From the NCBI GenBank assembly GCA_964435025.1, contig CAYSXL010000001.1, positions 1 through 64,000 of the forward strand: a stretch of 64,000 nucleotides of DNA. Reading direction: 5' to 3'. Position 1 is the stretch's first letter; the number at the start of each line of letters is the position of its first letter. The notes beneath the pieces were generated by a model. The model was not told the origin of the DNA, did not search any database, and saw only the letters and a program-made list of their open reading frames with translations. The position numbers were made by a program, and so were the translations under genes. This document shows positions 15,289 to 23,877 of the stretch, in pieces. This DNA is from PWHW01 sp964435025 (lineage in GTDB: Bacteria > Patescibacteriota > Minisyncoccia > Minisyncoccales > PWPS01).

Positions 15289-16726
15289 AGATTATAAAAC
15301 AATAGTGGAAAGTGCCCAGGACGGCATAATTATAGTTCAAGAAGATATTATAAAATATGCCAACCCCTATGCGGAAAACTCCTTAGGCTATAACAGAGAG
15401 GGGATTAAAGGCGCGAAATTTTTAGAGCTTGTTGCCGAGGAAAGTAAAGAAGAGGTTTTAAAGAACTATGAAAAGACAATGAAAGGGGAAAAAACAAACC
15501 TGTACGAAGCAAAAATAAAAAGAAGAGATGGAAACTTACTTGCGGGAGAAATTCACGCGCATAGGATAAGCTATAAGGGAAAGCCGGCTGACCTTGTAAT
15601 TATCAGGGATATTAAGGCGAGAAAGAAAACGGAAGAAGTTCTGCGCCGACAAGAAGAAAGATTTCAAGCGGTGACCGAGAATACCCCCGATATAATTTCT
15701 CGCTTTGATGAGGATGGGCGTTATGTCTATGTTAACGCTGCGGCGGAGAAAGAGTTTGGTATTGCGAAAAAGGATTTTTTCTGGAAAACCGACAAGGATC
15801 TCGGCATAGAAAGCGAAAGATCAAAGGCTTTTCACGATGCAATCGAGTTTGTTTTTAAAAATAAAAAAAAGAAGACTTTTTACAGTGAGACTTCAATTAA
15901 TGACGAGAAGAAATATTATTATACGGTAATCGTGCCGGAATTCTACGAGGATGGTGCGGTTAATTCCGTACTCAGCATTACAAGGGATATTACCGAAATA
16001 AGAGAAATAGACCAAGCGAAATCGGAATTTATTTCTATTACCTCGCATCAGCTGCGCTCTCCGTTATCGATAATAAACTGGTGCTCTCTTTCTCTTCTTA
16101 GGGGTGATGTAGGGGAAATAGAAGGGGAACAGAAAGAGTATGTGGAAAAGATGTACGAATCGACAAGAAAAATGATTAAAATAACCGATGCCTTTCTAAA
16201 TACGACCATGCTTGATTTGGGGATGTTTGTTTTTAACCCCCGGAAAATAGATGTGGCAAGCGTAACCAAAGAAATAATTAGAAATTTTGAGAGCACCATT
16301 AAAAAAAAGGAAATAAATCTTGTGCGTGACTACAAAGAACCTTTACCGATTGAAATTGATGAACGTACTTTAAAAATAATCTTGCGCGGCCTTATTTCCA
16401 ATGCGGCCGAATATACGCCTCCACAAGGAAATATGGAGATTAGTATAAAAAGAACTTCGGAAGAAGAAATACTTATTGAGGTGGGAGATAGTGGTTGCGG
16501 AATTCCAAAAGAAGACCAGGAAAAAGTATTTAATAAATTCTTTAGAGCCGAGAAGGCGAAGGAAATAAAGGTTTACGGCACCGGTCTTGATCTTTATCTA
16601 ATAAAGTCGCTTCTTGAAAAAGTAGGAGGAAGCATTGAACTCGAGTCTCCAAATCCAAAATTTAATGCGGGAGCGGTTTTCAGTATCAGATTGCCTGTTA
16701 CTACCAAGGAAGAAAATGAGTTTTAA
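15281..16726 (+). CDS. Soluble PAS-PAS sensor histidine kinase
   Basis: 481 residues without membrane segments. Two PAS domains (about 5-115 and 120-240) precede a HisKA domain with the phospho-acceptor His256 in SITSHQLRSPLS, and an HATPase_c domain with N-box (LISNAAEYTPP), G1 (DSGCGIP), F-box (FNKFFRAEKA) and G2 (YGTGLDLYL). It should autophosphorylate in response to a cytoplasmic signal such as redox state or a small ligand; no heme or flavin site is evident. No response regulator is adjacent; the nearest in the window is the single receiver domain at 40350. The start is ATG 15281; a TTG eight codons upstream lies inside the previous gene. Confidence 0.88.
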   Translation: MNEDYKTIVESAQDGIIIVQEDIIKYANPYAENSLGYNREGIKGAKFLELVAEESKEEVLKNYEKTMKGEKTNLYEAKIKRRDGNLLAGEIHAHRISYKGKPADLVIIRDIKARKKTEEVLRRQEERFQAVTENTPDIISRFDEDGRYVYVNAAAEKEFGIAKKDFFWKTDKDLGIESERSKAFHDAIEFVFKNKKKKTFYSETSINDEKKYYYTVIVPEFYEDGAVNSVLSITRDITEIREIDQAKSEFISITSHQLRSPLSIINWCSLSLLRGDVGEIEGEQKEYVEKMYESTRKMIKITDAFLNTTMLDLGMFVFNPRKIDVASVTKEIIRNFESTIKKKEINLVRDYKEPLPIEIDERTLKIILRGLISNAAEYTPPQGNMEISIKRTSEEEILIEVGDSGCGIPKEDQEKVFNKFFRAEKAKEIKVYGTGLDLYLIKSLLEKVGGSIELESPNPKFNAGAVFSIRLPVTTKEENEF

Positions 16727-19700
16727 GGAGAGATACAACAAACTAAATAAAGATCAAAAGAGCGCCGTTAATCATACGGAAGGTCCGCTTCTCGTTATCG
16801 CCGGTCCGGGTTCGGGAAAGACGGAGCTTTTGGGAATTAGAGTGGGGAATATTTTAAAAAAAACGGACGTTCCTCCTGAAAGTATTCTTTGTCTCACTTA
16901 TACGGATGCAGCTTCTTCCGGTATGAAAGAAAGACTTATTGAACTTGTCGGTGAGGACGGGTACAAGGTCCCGACGCACACCTTTCACGGGTTTTGCAAG
17001 AAAATAATGGAATCTTACCCCGAATATTTTTTTAAAGGGGCTCTTTTTAATGTTGCCGATGATGCCACCAGAACAGGAATCCTGGAAAGCATACTTAGCG
17101 AGCTTGAGCATGACAACCCTTTGAGTGTTGTTCACCCCAAAAAAGGATATATCCATCTCGAGGGCGTAAAAGAGGGGGTTACGCGTCTAAAAGAAAGCGG
17201 GCTTACGGTGAGTGAATTTAAAAAAGTAGTTGAAGAGAACAAAAAATTTTTAGAAAAGACACAAGGAAAAATAGACAATATTTTCAGCCAAAGAGTAAGC
17301 AAGGAGACGGTGGCAGAAATTGAATTGTTTATAGTAGATTTAAGGAAAGAGAAAAAATTTGCGGTGGGTCACGTAAAATCTTTGGCGCATATTATAGCTG
17401 ATTCTCTTGAGCTAGCTATAGAAGGAGGGAGTACTGAGAAAATTTCTCGGTGGAAGCGGGTTTGGACAAAAAAGGACCAAGAAAAAAGGATATTAAAAAA
17501 TTTATCCGATATCGAGAAGATGGAAAGCATGGCTGATATTTACGAGAAGTATAAAGCAAAGATGTATGAAGAGGGGTATTACGAATTTCTTGACATGCTT
17601 CTTGATGTAGCCGTAGAAATGGAAAATAACGAGTCGCTAAGAGATGAGCTACGAGAAAAATACCTTTACTTTTTGGTTGATGAGTTTCAGGATACAAACG
17701 GTATCCAGATGCGTATTTTAAACCTTCTTATAGAGGATGAGAGGGATAGATTGCCCAATATTTGTGTCGTGGGAGACGACGACCAGGCAATTTATAGGTT
17801 TCAGGGCGCTGAAATATCCAATATTTTGGGATTCCGGGAAAGTTATCCGGATGCGAAAGTAGTGACGCTTCTAAAGAACTACCGCTCAAAACAAAAAATA
17901 ATCGAGTTAGCAAGAAATGTTATTTTAAAAGGCGGAGAGAGATTGGAAAACTTACTTAAAGAAGTCAATAAAGATCTTGTCTCTCAAACGGGAAAGGGTA
18001 AAGAAGTTTTTCTGAGATCTTTTAACACAAAAGAAGAAGAGTATACGTTCGTAGCGCGAAAAGTAAAGCGCATTATCTCCGAAGGAAAGGATCCGGGAGA
18101 GATAGCGATTATCGGGAGAACACATAAATCTTTACAGGAGATAAGACCGTTCTTTTCTTATTTAAACATCCCCACTTATTCGGAAAGAAAAGAGAATGTG
18201 CTTGAAAAAGAGCATGTCAGACAAATAATCACTATCGTAAAGTTCGCCTCCCTTTGCCTGGAAGGGGACAAAAAGAGTTCCGAAGAACTTCTTCCCGAGA
18301 TACTGAGCTTTCCTTTCTGGGAACTAAAAAGAGAAAAGATAATGGAAGTGTCTTCCAAGGCGTATCTTGAAAGAAAATCTTGGCTTACATGCATGAAAGA
18401 GGACGGGGAACTTAAGCATATCGCGGATTTTTTAATAGATATTTCCCTAAAGGCAAAAAACAAATCTCTTGAAGAGATCGTTGATATAGTTATCGGAACG
18501 AAAAGAGGCTATTTGGAAAGCCCTTTTAAAAAATTCCATTTTTCAAAAGAAAGACTTGAGAATGAAAGCAATAGTTATTTGGACCTGCTTTCCTCTTTGA
18601 GATGTTTTATTAAAGCGGTAAGGACGTATAAGGCCGGGAAATTTACCAAAGCAAAAGATTTAACGTATTTCCTGGAGCTCTATAAAAAAAACAATATTTC
18701 TTTGCTTAACAAAGATCCTCTTATCTCTCAGGAAGGCGTGGTTTCGCTTATAACCGCACACAACGCGAAAGGAAAAGAGTTCGATACGGTTTTTGTTTTA
18801 AATTGCCAAAGAGAAGAGTGGGGAGTGACGAAGGGGAGAAGAAAGATATCCCTTCCCGCCAATATTCCTTTCAGAAAGGCGGGGGATGAGGATGATGACA
18901 GATTACGCCTGTTTTACGTTGCGCTTACCAGAGCGAAGAATTTTCTTTATCCGGTTTGCTATAAAAAAGAAGAAGACGGAAAGAACGTGACGCCTCTGGA
19001 ATTTTTAAGTGGCATAAAAAGCAAAGAAAGAAAGGAAAAAGTATGTGAGGAAAGTTTCCGGTCTGCTTTTCTTTCTTTCTATACCTCGCCGTTTCACAGA
19101 AAGGAGCGCGATTTTTTGTTTTCTTTGGTAAAAAAACACAAGCTTAGCGCTACGGGAATTAACAAATTTTTAAATGTTACGGATGAAGGACCCCAAAGTT
19201 TCTTGGAAGAAAACATTTTGCATTTTCCCGAGAAAAAGGCGCTTCCTTTATCCTATGGAACAGCTGTTCATTCTGTTATAAATGAAATATATGTGGAGCT
19301 TAAAAAGAAAGGAAAACTTCTAAACGAAAAGAGAATAATAGAAATTTTTGAAAATTATTTAAGAAAGGAAAGACTTTCCGAGAAAGATTTTAGCAAGCTT
19401 CTAAAGCAAGGAAAGCAGGAGATTACTTTGTTTTACAAAGCAAAAAGAAAAGAATTTTCCGCTGATCATATTATTGAAAAGAATTTTAGAAACGAAGATT
19501 GCTTAGTCGGTGGTGTAGAAATTACGGGAAAGATTGACAAGATAATTAAGGATGAAAACCGCATTAAGGTCGCTGACTTCAAGACGGGTAATTCTCTTTT
19601 TGACTGGAAGGGGAAAAATGAATATGAAAAAGTGAAGGCCTGGAAATATAAAAATCAACTTATTTTTTACAAGTTTCTCGTGGAGAATTCAAAAGAATTT

Positions 19701-19940
19701 AAAGGAAAATATTTTGTAGAATCGGGATATCTGGAATTCATAAGGCCTACAAAAGAAAAAGAAGTGATAACTTTGCCTTTGGAATTCAAAAAAGAAGATG
19801 AAGAGAGAATGGAGGCCTTGATTAAAGTTGTGGCAAATAAGATTGGGAAACTTGATTTCCCCTCCGTTGAAAAATATAAAAAAGGTACCGTAAAAGAGAT
19901 TGCGCAATTTGAGAATGATCTTCTTTGTGGAAGGTTGTAG
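16716..19940 (+). CDS. UvrD/Rep-type helicase fused to C-terminal PD-(D/E)XK nuclease
   Basis: 1074 residues. Helicase motifs: Q-motif NKDQKSAV, Walker A GPGSGKT (30-36), LVDEFQDTN (motif II), VVGDDDQAIYRFQGA (III), NYRS (IV), TAHNAKGKEFDTVFV (V) and LFYVALTRAK (VI). The last quarter is a RecB-type nuclease: GTAVHSVINEIY, EITGKIDKI, VADFKTG (catalytic Asp...Asp-x-Lys) and NQLIFYKFL. This is the layout of AddA/RecB-like repair helicase-nucleases, slightly shorter than AddA (about 1200). The nuclease lacks Fe-S cysteines. The Shine-Dalgarno AAGGAAG precedes the ATG, which lies within the end of the kinase gene. It probably resects or processes double-strand breaks; its partner could be the Fe-S nuclease at 27267. 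Confidence 0.85.
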   Translation: MSFKERYNKLNKDQKSAVNHTEGPLLVIAGPGSGKTELLGIRVGNILKKTDVPPESILCLTYTDAASSGMKERLIELVGEDGYKVPTHTFHGFCKKIMESYPEYFFKGALFNVADDATRTGILESILSELEHDNPLSVVHPKKGYIHLEGVKEGVTRLKESGLTVSEFKKVVEENKKFLEKTQGKIDNIFSQRVSKETVAEIELFIVDLRKEKKFAVGHVKSLAHIIADSLELAIEGGSTEKISRWKRVWTKKDQEKRILKNLSDIEKMESMADIYEKYKAKMYEEGYYEFLDMLLDVAVEMENNESLRDELREKYLYFLVDEFQDTNGIQMRILNLLIEDERDRLPNICVVGDDDQAIYRFQGAEISNILGFRESYPDAKVVTLLKNYRSKQKIIELARNVILKGGERLENLLKEVNKDLVSQTGKGKEVFLRSFNTKEEEYTFVARKVKRIISEGKDPGEIAIIGRTHKSLQEIRPFFSYLNIPTYSERKENVLEKEHVRQIITIVKFASLCLEGDKKSSEELLPEILSFPFWELKREKIMEVSSKAYLERKSWLTCMKEDGELKHIADFLIDISLKAKNKSLEEIVDIVIGTKRGYLESPFKKFHFSKERLENESNSYLDLLSSLRCFIKAVRTYKAGKFTKAKDLTYFLELYKKNNISLLNKDPLISQEGVVSLITAHNAKGKEFDTVFVLNCQREEWGVTKGRRKISLPANIPFRKAGDEDDDRLRLFYVALTRAKNFLYPVCYKKEEDGKNVTPLEFLSGIKSKERKEKVCEESFRSAFLSFYTSPFHRKERDFLFSLVKKHKLSATGINKFLNVTDEGPQSFLEENILHFPEKKALPLSYGTAVHSVINEIYVELKKKGKLLNEKRIIEIFENYLRKERLSEKDFSKLLKQGKQEITLFYKAKRKEFSADHIIEKNFRNEDCLVGGVEITGKIDKIIKDENRIKVADFKTGNSLFDWKGKNEYEKVKAWKYKNQLIFYKFLVENSKEFKGKYFVESGYLEFIRPTKEKEVITLPLEFKKEDEERMEALIKVVANKIGKLDFPSVEKYKKGTVKEIAQFENDLLCGRL

Positions 19941-19967
19941 AAGTGATAAAAAAATTAAGAGGAAAAC

Positions 19968-21014
19968 ATGGGAAAAAGCAGAAAAATATTACACATGGAT
20001 ATGGATTATTTCTTTGCGCAAATCGAAGAAAGAGAAAATCCGCAGTTTAAAGGCAATCCTCTTGTGGTAGGCGCTGATCCTAAAAAAGGTAAAGGAAGGG
20101 GAGTGGTTTCAACTTGCAATTATGAAGCTCGCAAGTATGGAATAAAATCGGGAATGCCGATATCACGGAGTTACAAATTAGCGCCGGAGGCAATCTTTTT
20201 GCCGGTAAATATGTCTCTTTATAAAAAGGTTTCCGACTCTGTTTTTCGGGTTGCGAGTAAAATTTCACCGGAAATGGAGAAAGTGTCTTTGGATGAAGCT
20301 TATATAGATATTACGAAAAAAGTAAAAAATTATAGAGAAGCGGAGGGAGTTGGGAAGAAACTCAAAAGAGAAATTCTAAAAAAGGAAAAACTTACATGTA
20401 GTATAGGGGTCTCCAAAAATAAGATGATGGCAAAAATAGCTTGCGAACTTGCAAAACCGGACGGAATAAAAGTTGTCCCTCCCGGGCAAGTAACGGGAGT
20501 TATAGATGGAATGGATTTGGAAACCGTTCCCGGCATAGGCCCTAAAACGAAAAAGCTCCTTAAAGAGGTTTTAAAGAAAGAAAATCCGAAAATTAAGGAT
20601 GCTCTCTCTCTTTCCAAAGAAGAGCTAATGGATCTTCTGGGTAAAAGAGGAGGGGAGTTTTACCATAAATTTCGCGGTATAGACGATTCTTCCGTGGTGG
20701 AAAAAAGAAAAGCAAAGTCGATTGGGAAAGAGCATACTTTTCAAAAGGATACGAGAGACTCTAAAGAAATCATAAAAGTATTCAAAAGTCTTGTCGGGGA
20801 CGTGTATCGACAAGCGAAAGATAAAAGAGTAAAAGGAATTACCGTCGTTTGCCGTTATGAAGATTTTGAAACACATACCAAACAGATATCTTTTGAAACA
20901 AGAATGCGCAGCAAAGAGCTTTTTTACAAAAAAAGTGTGCCCTTGCTTTTAAAATTTTTAATGCAGAGTAACAAGAAACTTCGGCTTATCGGTTTTAGAG
21001 TGATGATCAAATGA
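19968..21014 (+). CDS. dinB: DNA polymerase IV (Y-family translesion polymerase)
   Basis: 348 residues, normal for DinB. HMDMDYFFAQIEERENP holds the first catalytic acidic residues, SLDEAYIDIT the other pair, and GVSKNKMMAKIACELAKP the palm/fingers signature; a helix-hairpin-helix (VPGIGPKTKKLLKE) and the little-finger domain follow. It ends without an obvious beta-clamp-binding peptide beyond KLRLIGFRVMIK. It performs error-prone bypass synthesis. AAGAGGAAAAC before the ATG serves as Shine-Dalgarno. It is 27 bases after the helicase-nuclease, suggesting one repair operon. Confidence 0.93.
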   Translation: MGKSRKILHMDMDYFFAQIEERENPQFKGNPLVVGADPKKGKGRGVVSTCNYEARKYGIKSGMPISRSYKLAPEAIFLPVNMSLYKKVSDSVFRVASKISPEMEKVSLDEAYIDITKKVKNYREAEGVGKKLKREILKKEKLTCSIGVSKNKMMAKIACELAKPDGIKVVPPGQVTGVIDGMDLETVPGIGPKTKKLLKEVLKKENPKIKDALSLSKEELMDLLGKRGGEFYHKFRGIDDSSVVEKRKAKSIGKEHTFQKDTRDSKEIIKVFKSLVGDVYRQAKDKRVKGITVVCRYEDFETHTKQISFETRMRSKELFYKKSVPLLLKFLMQSNKKLRLIGFRVMIK

Positions 21015-21054
21015 CGGTGCTAACAGTGTCTTATACTTTGCAGCGGGACCTGAT

Positions 21055-21083
21055 TTGCCAAGGAAGGCGTGAAAGTATATACT
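21055..21083 (+). promoter_or_regulatory. Promoter for gdhA
   Basis: TTGCCA, 17 bases, TATACT. The predicted start is near 21090, leaving about 33 bases before the gdhA ATG at 21123. Confidence 0.6.
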
Positions 21084-21096
21084 CCCCGGAGACGAG

Positions 21097-21117
21097 ATGA
21101 TAAAGAATGTATTTTAG
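21097..21117 (+). other. Possible six-codon leader ORF before gdhA
   Basis: ATG ATA AAG AAT GTA TTT TAG, preceded by GGAG at a five-base distance. It ends five bases before the gdhA start, which has no Shine-Dalgarno sequence of its own. Re-initiation after this mini-ORF could drive gdhA translation. It is short enough to be coincidence. Confidence 0.3.
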
Positions 21118-21122
21118 CTATT

Positions 21123-22313
21123 ATGGAGAAATTTTTAAAGAACATAAAAAAGCAAATAAAAAAGGAGGGAGAAAGGAGCGGAATAGATAAAATAGTAACA
21201 GATAATCTGCTTTTGCCCGATCGGTTGATTGAATTTAAGATAAATACTTACGGCAAGGTATATCCCGCCTACAGGTGCCAACACTCAAATATTATGGGAC
21301 CTTATAAAGGAGGAATACGTTTTAGCGAGGATGTCACAAGAGATGAAGTGGAGGCGCTTTCGATTTTAATGACTCTTAAGTGCGCTCTTATTGATATTCC
21401 CTTTGGTGGGGGAAAAGGAGGTATAAGGGTTGATGCCAAAGAAATTAAGGCAGATGAAAGAGATGATATTGCCAGAAAATATGTGCAAGGGGCCTTTGAT
21501 ATATTCGGACCGGAAAAAGATATACCGGCGCCGGATATAAGCACCGATGAAAATACAATGGCAATAATGGCACAGGAATTTTCTCGGATTTCAGGAGAGA
21601 ATATCCCGAATTCCTTCACCGGCAAGCCGATCACGGAAGGAGGGTTGCATGGGAGGACAGAGGCTACGGGATATGGAGGAGTTGCGGTTATTGAGGAGCT
21701 TTGCAAAATGGAAAATATCTCCAAGGTAAGAATTGCGGTTCAAGGCTTCGGAAATGTCGGCTCTCATTTCGTAAAGCTTATAAAGGAAAAAGAAAACCCC
21801 GTGATTGCGGTATCCGAGCACTGGGGAGGAATAAAGAATGAAGAAGGGCTTAATACAAAAGAGCTCCTGGAATACAAAAGAAGGGGAGAACAAATAAGAA
21901 CGGAAAAAAGTGTAAACATAAGCAATAAAGAACTTTTAGAGATGGATGTCGATGTTCTTGTGCTGGCTGCTACGGAAAACGTAATCACCAAAGAAAATGC
22001 GGAGAAAATAAAGGCAAAGTATATAATTTGCATTGCCAACGGTCCGGTGACCAGAAAAGCGGAAAAAATACTCTCCAAAAAAGGAAAAATTGTGGTGCCT
22101 GATATCTTGGCAAGCTCGGGAGGGGTAGCAGCTTCTTATTTGGAATGGATACAACCGCTTGAGAACAAAAGTTATACCAAGGAGGAGGTTTTTGCTTTTA
22201 TCTCCAAAAAAATGAAAAAGGCAATGAGTGATGTTTACGGAAAGAAAAGGGATACACTTACAAAAGCCGCATTTTCTACTGCTTTATTAAAGCTGCAAAA
22301 TAAATTAAGTTGA
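21123..22313 (+). CDS. gdhA: Glutamate dehydrogenase (Glu/Leu/Phe/Val dehydrogenase family)
   Basis: 396 residues. The N-terminal substrate domain has GPYKGGIRF, GGGKGGI with the catalytic Lys, and PAPDISTDE with the catalytic Asp. The C-terminal Rossmann domain has VAVQGFGNVGSH-type IAVQGFGNVGS. The enzyme interconverts glutamate and 2-oxoglutarate plus ammonia using NAD(P). The segment between residues 300 and 330 (VLVLAATENVIT, IICIANGPVTRKA) is the usual NADP-site region. In a reduced genome it could feed glutamate synthesis or amino-acid catabolism, and glutamate also supplies MurI encoded at 59.7 kb. A GTG 54 bases upstream is in frame but would add an unusual basic extension, so I use the ATG. 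Confidence 0.93.
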   Translation: MEKFLKNIKKQIKKEGERSGIDKIVTDNLLLPDRLIEFKINTYGKVYPAYRCQHSNIMGPYKGGIRFSEDVTRDEVEALSILMTLKCALIDIPFGGGKGGIRVDAKEIKADERDDIARKYVQGAFDIFGPEKDIPAPDISTDENTMAIMAQEFSRISGENIPNSFTGKPITEGGLHGRTEATGYGGVAVIEELCKMENISKVRIAVQGFGNVGSHFVKLIKEKENPVIAVSEHWGGIKNEEGLNTKELLEYKRRGEQIRTEKSVNISNKELLEMDVDVLVLAATENVITKENAEKIKAKYIICIANGPVTRKAEKILSKKGKIVVPDILASSGGVAASYLEWIQPLENKSYTKEEVFAFISKKMKKAMSDVYGKKRDTLTKAAFSTALLKLQNKLS

Positions 22314-22314
22314 A

Positions 22315-23616
22315 ATGAGTACCGGTATTCCCAAAAAAATAACATCCAAGGAGCCCATGTCCGTGGGGGATTATATATCCTTACTTAACGAGCTTTTGAA
22401 AAGAGTGGAAGTAAAGGTTGTCGGGGAAATAAGCGAACTTAAAAGAGCCTCCAGCGGCCATATTTATTTTTCTTTAAAAGATGAAGAAACTGGAGATGTA
22501 ATAAATTGCGTGATTTGGAATTCTGTTTACAAGATGTGCGGGATCGAGTTGGAAGACGGGATGCAGGTGGTTGTTTCCGGAGCCGCAGATATCTACAGGG
22601 TGAGAGGAACTCTCACTTTTAAAGTAAGAACGGTTGAGCTCGTGGGAGAAGGAGCCCTTAAGAGAGCTTACGAAGAACTAAAGGCCAAACTTTTGAAAGA
22701 AGGTTTGTTTGAAACGGAAAAGAAACGTAAAATTCCGGAATTTCCTCGAGCGGTGGGGGTTATCACATCTAAAAAAGGGGCAGCGATACATGATTTTATA
22801 AACAACCTTGAAAAATTCGGGTTAAAGGTGTATATTTGCGATTCTCGTGTAGAAGGACAGGAAGCTGTAAAGGACTTGCTTTCCTCAATAAAAACGATGA
22901 AAGCAAAAAAGATTGACGTACTGGTCATTACAAGAGGAGGAGGATCTCTTCAATCTCTCTTGGCCTTTGATAACGAGATGCTTGTAAGAGAAATTGCCGA
23001 TTTTCCGGTGCCGGTGGTCGCCGGCATAGGGCATCATGAGGACATAACCCTAAGCGCACTTGCGGCGGACAAAACCTTATCCACACCTACTGCGGCGGCA
23101 AGTTATTTAACAAGAGGATATCAAAAGGCCCGTGATGATCTTTTGTACTTCCAAGAGAGTATAAAAAACGGCTACGAAAATATTTTTTACGGCAGAGTCA
23201 GGAAATTTATTTCTCTATTTAACGAGATAGTGTATTTTTTCCGGCAGATAATTGATAAATACAAAAAAACCGAAGAGAGAACAAGGAGAAATCTCCTTTA
23301 TATGGAAAGTTTTATTCACAAAAAGAAGGAAGAAGTAAATTCTTTGGAACAGGGAATAAATAGCGGTCTTCAAACAGGGCTGTGGCAGACGAAAAAAAAG
23401 ATAGAAAATATTTCACAGGTTATTTCTGCGAATGACCCTAAGAAGCAGTTGAATTTAGGATATGCCATAATTAAAAAAGAGGGAAAAGCGGTAAAAAGCA
23501 CAAAACAAGTGAAATTGGAAGAAACTATACAAACGGTTCTTTCCGACGGAGAACTGTCTTCAAAAGTTAAAAAAATTAAAACCCAAAAATATGGCCAAAA
23601 AAAACAACAATCTTAG
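22315..23616 (+). CDS. xseA: Exodeoxyribonuclease VII large subunit
   Basis: 433 residues. An OB-fold (EISELKRASSGHIYFSLKDE) at the N-terminus is followed by the catalytic domain with GVITSKKGAAIHDF, TRGGGSLQSLLAFDNE, PVVAGIGHHEDITLSALAAD and STPTAAAS, the standard XseA blocks. A long helical part and a short C-terminal beta region close it. ExoVII degrades single-stranded DNA in both directions in mismatch and damage repair. The gene starts one base after gdhA ends and overlaps xseB by 26 bases, so stoichiometric expression with the small subunit is likely. Confidence 0.93.
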   Translation: MSTGIPKKITSKEPMSVGDYISLLNELLKRVEVKVVGEISELKRASSGHIYFSLKDEETGDVINCVIWNSVYKMCGIELEDGMQVVVSGAADIYRVRGTLTFKVRTVELVGEGALKRAYEELKAKLLKEGLFETEKKRKIPEFPRAVGVITSKKGAAIHDFINNLEKFGLKVYICDSRVEGQEAVKDLLSSIKTMKAKKIDVLVITRGGGSLQSLLAFDNEMLVREIADFPVPVVAGIGHHEDITLSALAADKTLSTPTAAASYLTRGYQKARDDLLYFQESIKNGYENIFYGRVRKFISLFNEIVYFFRQIIDKYKKTEERTRRNLLYMESFIHKKKEEVNSLEQGINSGLQTGLWQTKKKIENISQVISANDPKKQLNLGYAIIKKEGKAVKSTKQVKLEETIQTVLSDGELSSKVKKIKTQKYGQKKQQS

Positions 23617-23800
23617 CGAGAATCTAAAAAAGCTATCCGAGATATCCGAATGGTTCGAGGGGAGGGAAGATACTGATGTGGAAGAAGGATTGAAAAAAGT
23701 GAAGGATGCTGTGAAAATAATAAAAGAGAGCAAGGAAAGATTGAAGGAGATAGAAAACGAATTTGAGGAAGTAAAAAAAGAACTCGACGAAGAAGAGTAG
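23591..23800 (+). CDS. xseB: Exodeoxyribonuclease VII small subunit
   Basis: 69 residues with the typical XseB two-helix pattern (LKKLSEISEWFE ... VEEGLKKVKDAVKIIKESKERLKEIENEF). Many copies wrap around one XseA subunit. The start lies inside xseA, which is the common arrangement and supports the call despite the short, charged sequence. Confidence 0.85.
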   Translation: MAKKNNNLSENLKKLSEISEWFEGREDTDVEEGLKKVKDAVKIIKESKERLKEIENEFEEVKKELDEEE

Positions 23801-23877
23801 GAAGCAGGATATTCTTCTATACTAAAGCTACGGAGGAGAGTCAAAAAACAAAAGACAAATAGGTTTTTGCGGTATAT

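Noticed and set aside
21015..21122. tRNA or small RNA in the dinB-gdhA space
   Set aside because: No cloverleaf or conserved T-arm could be drawn; the space is explained by a promoter and a short leader.
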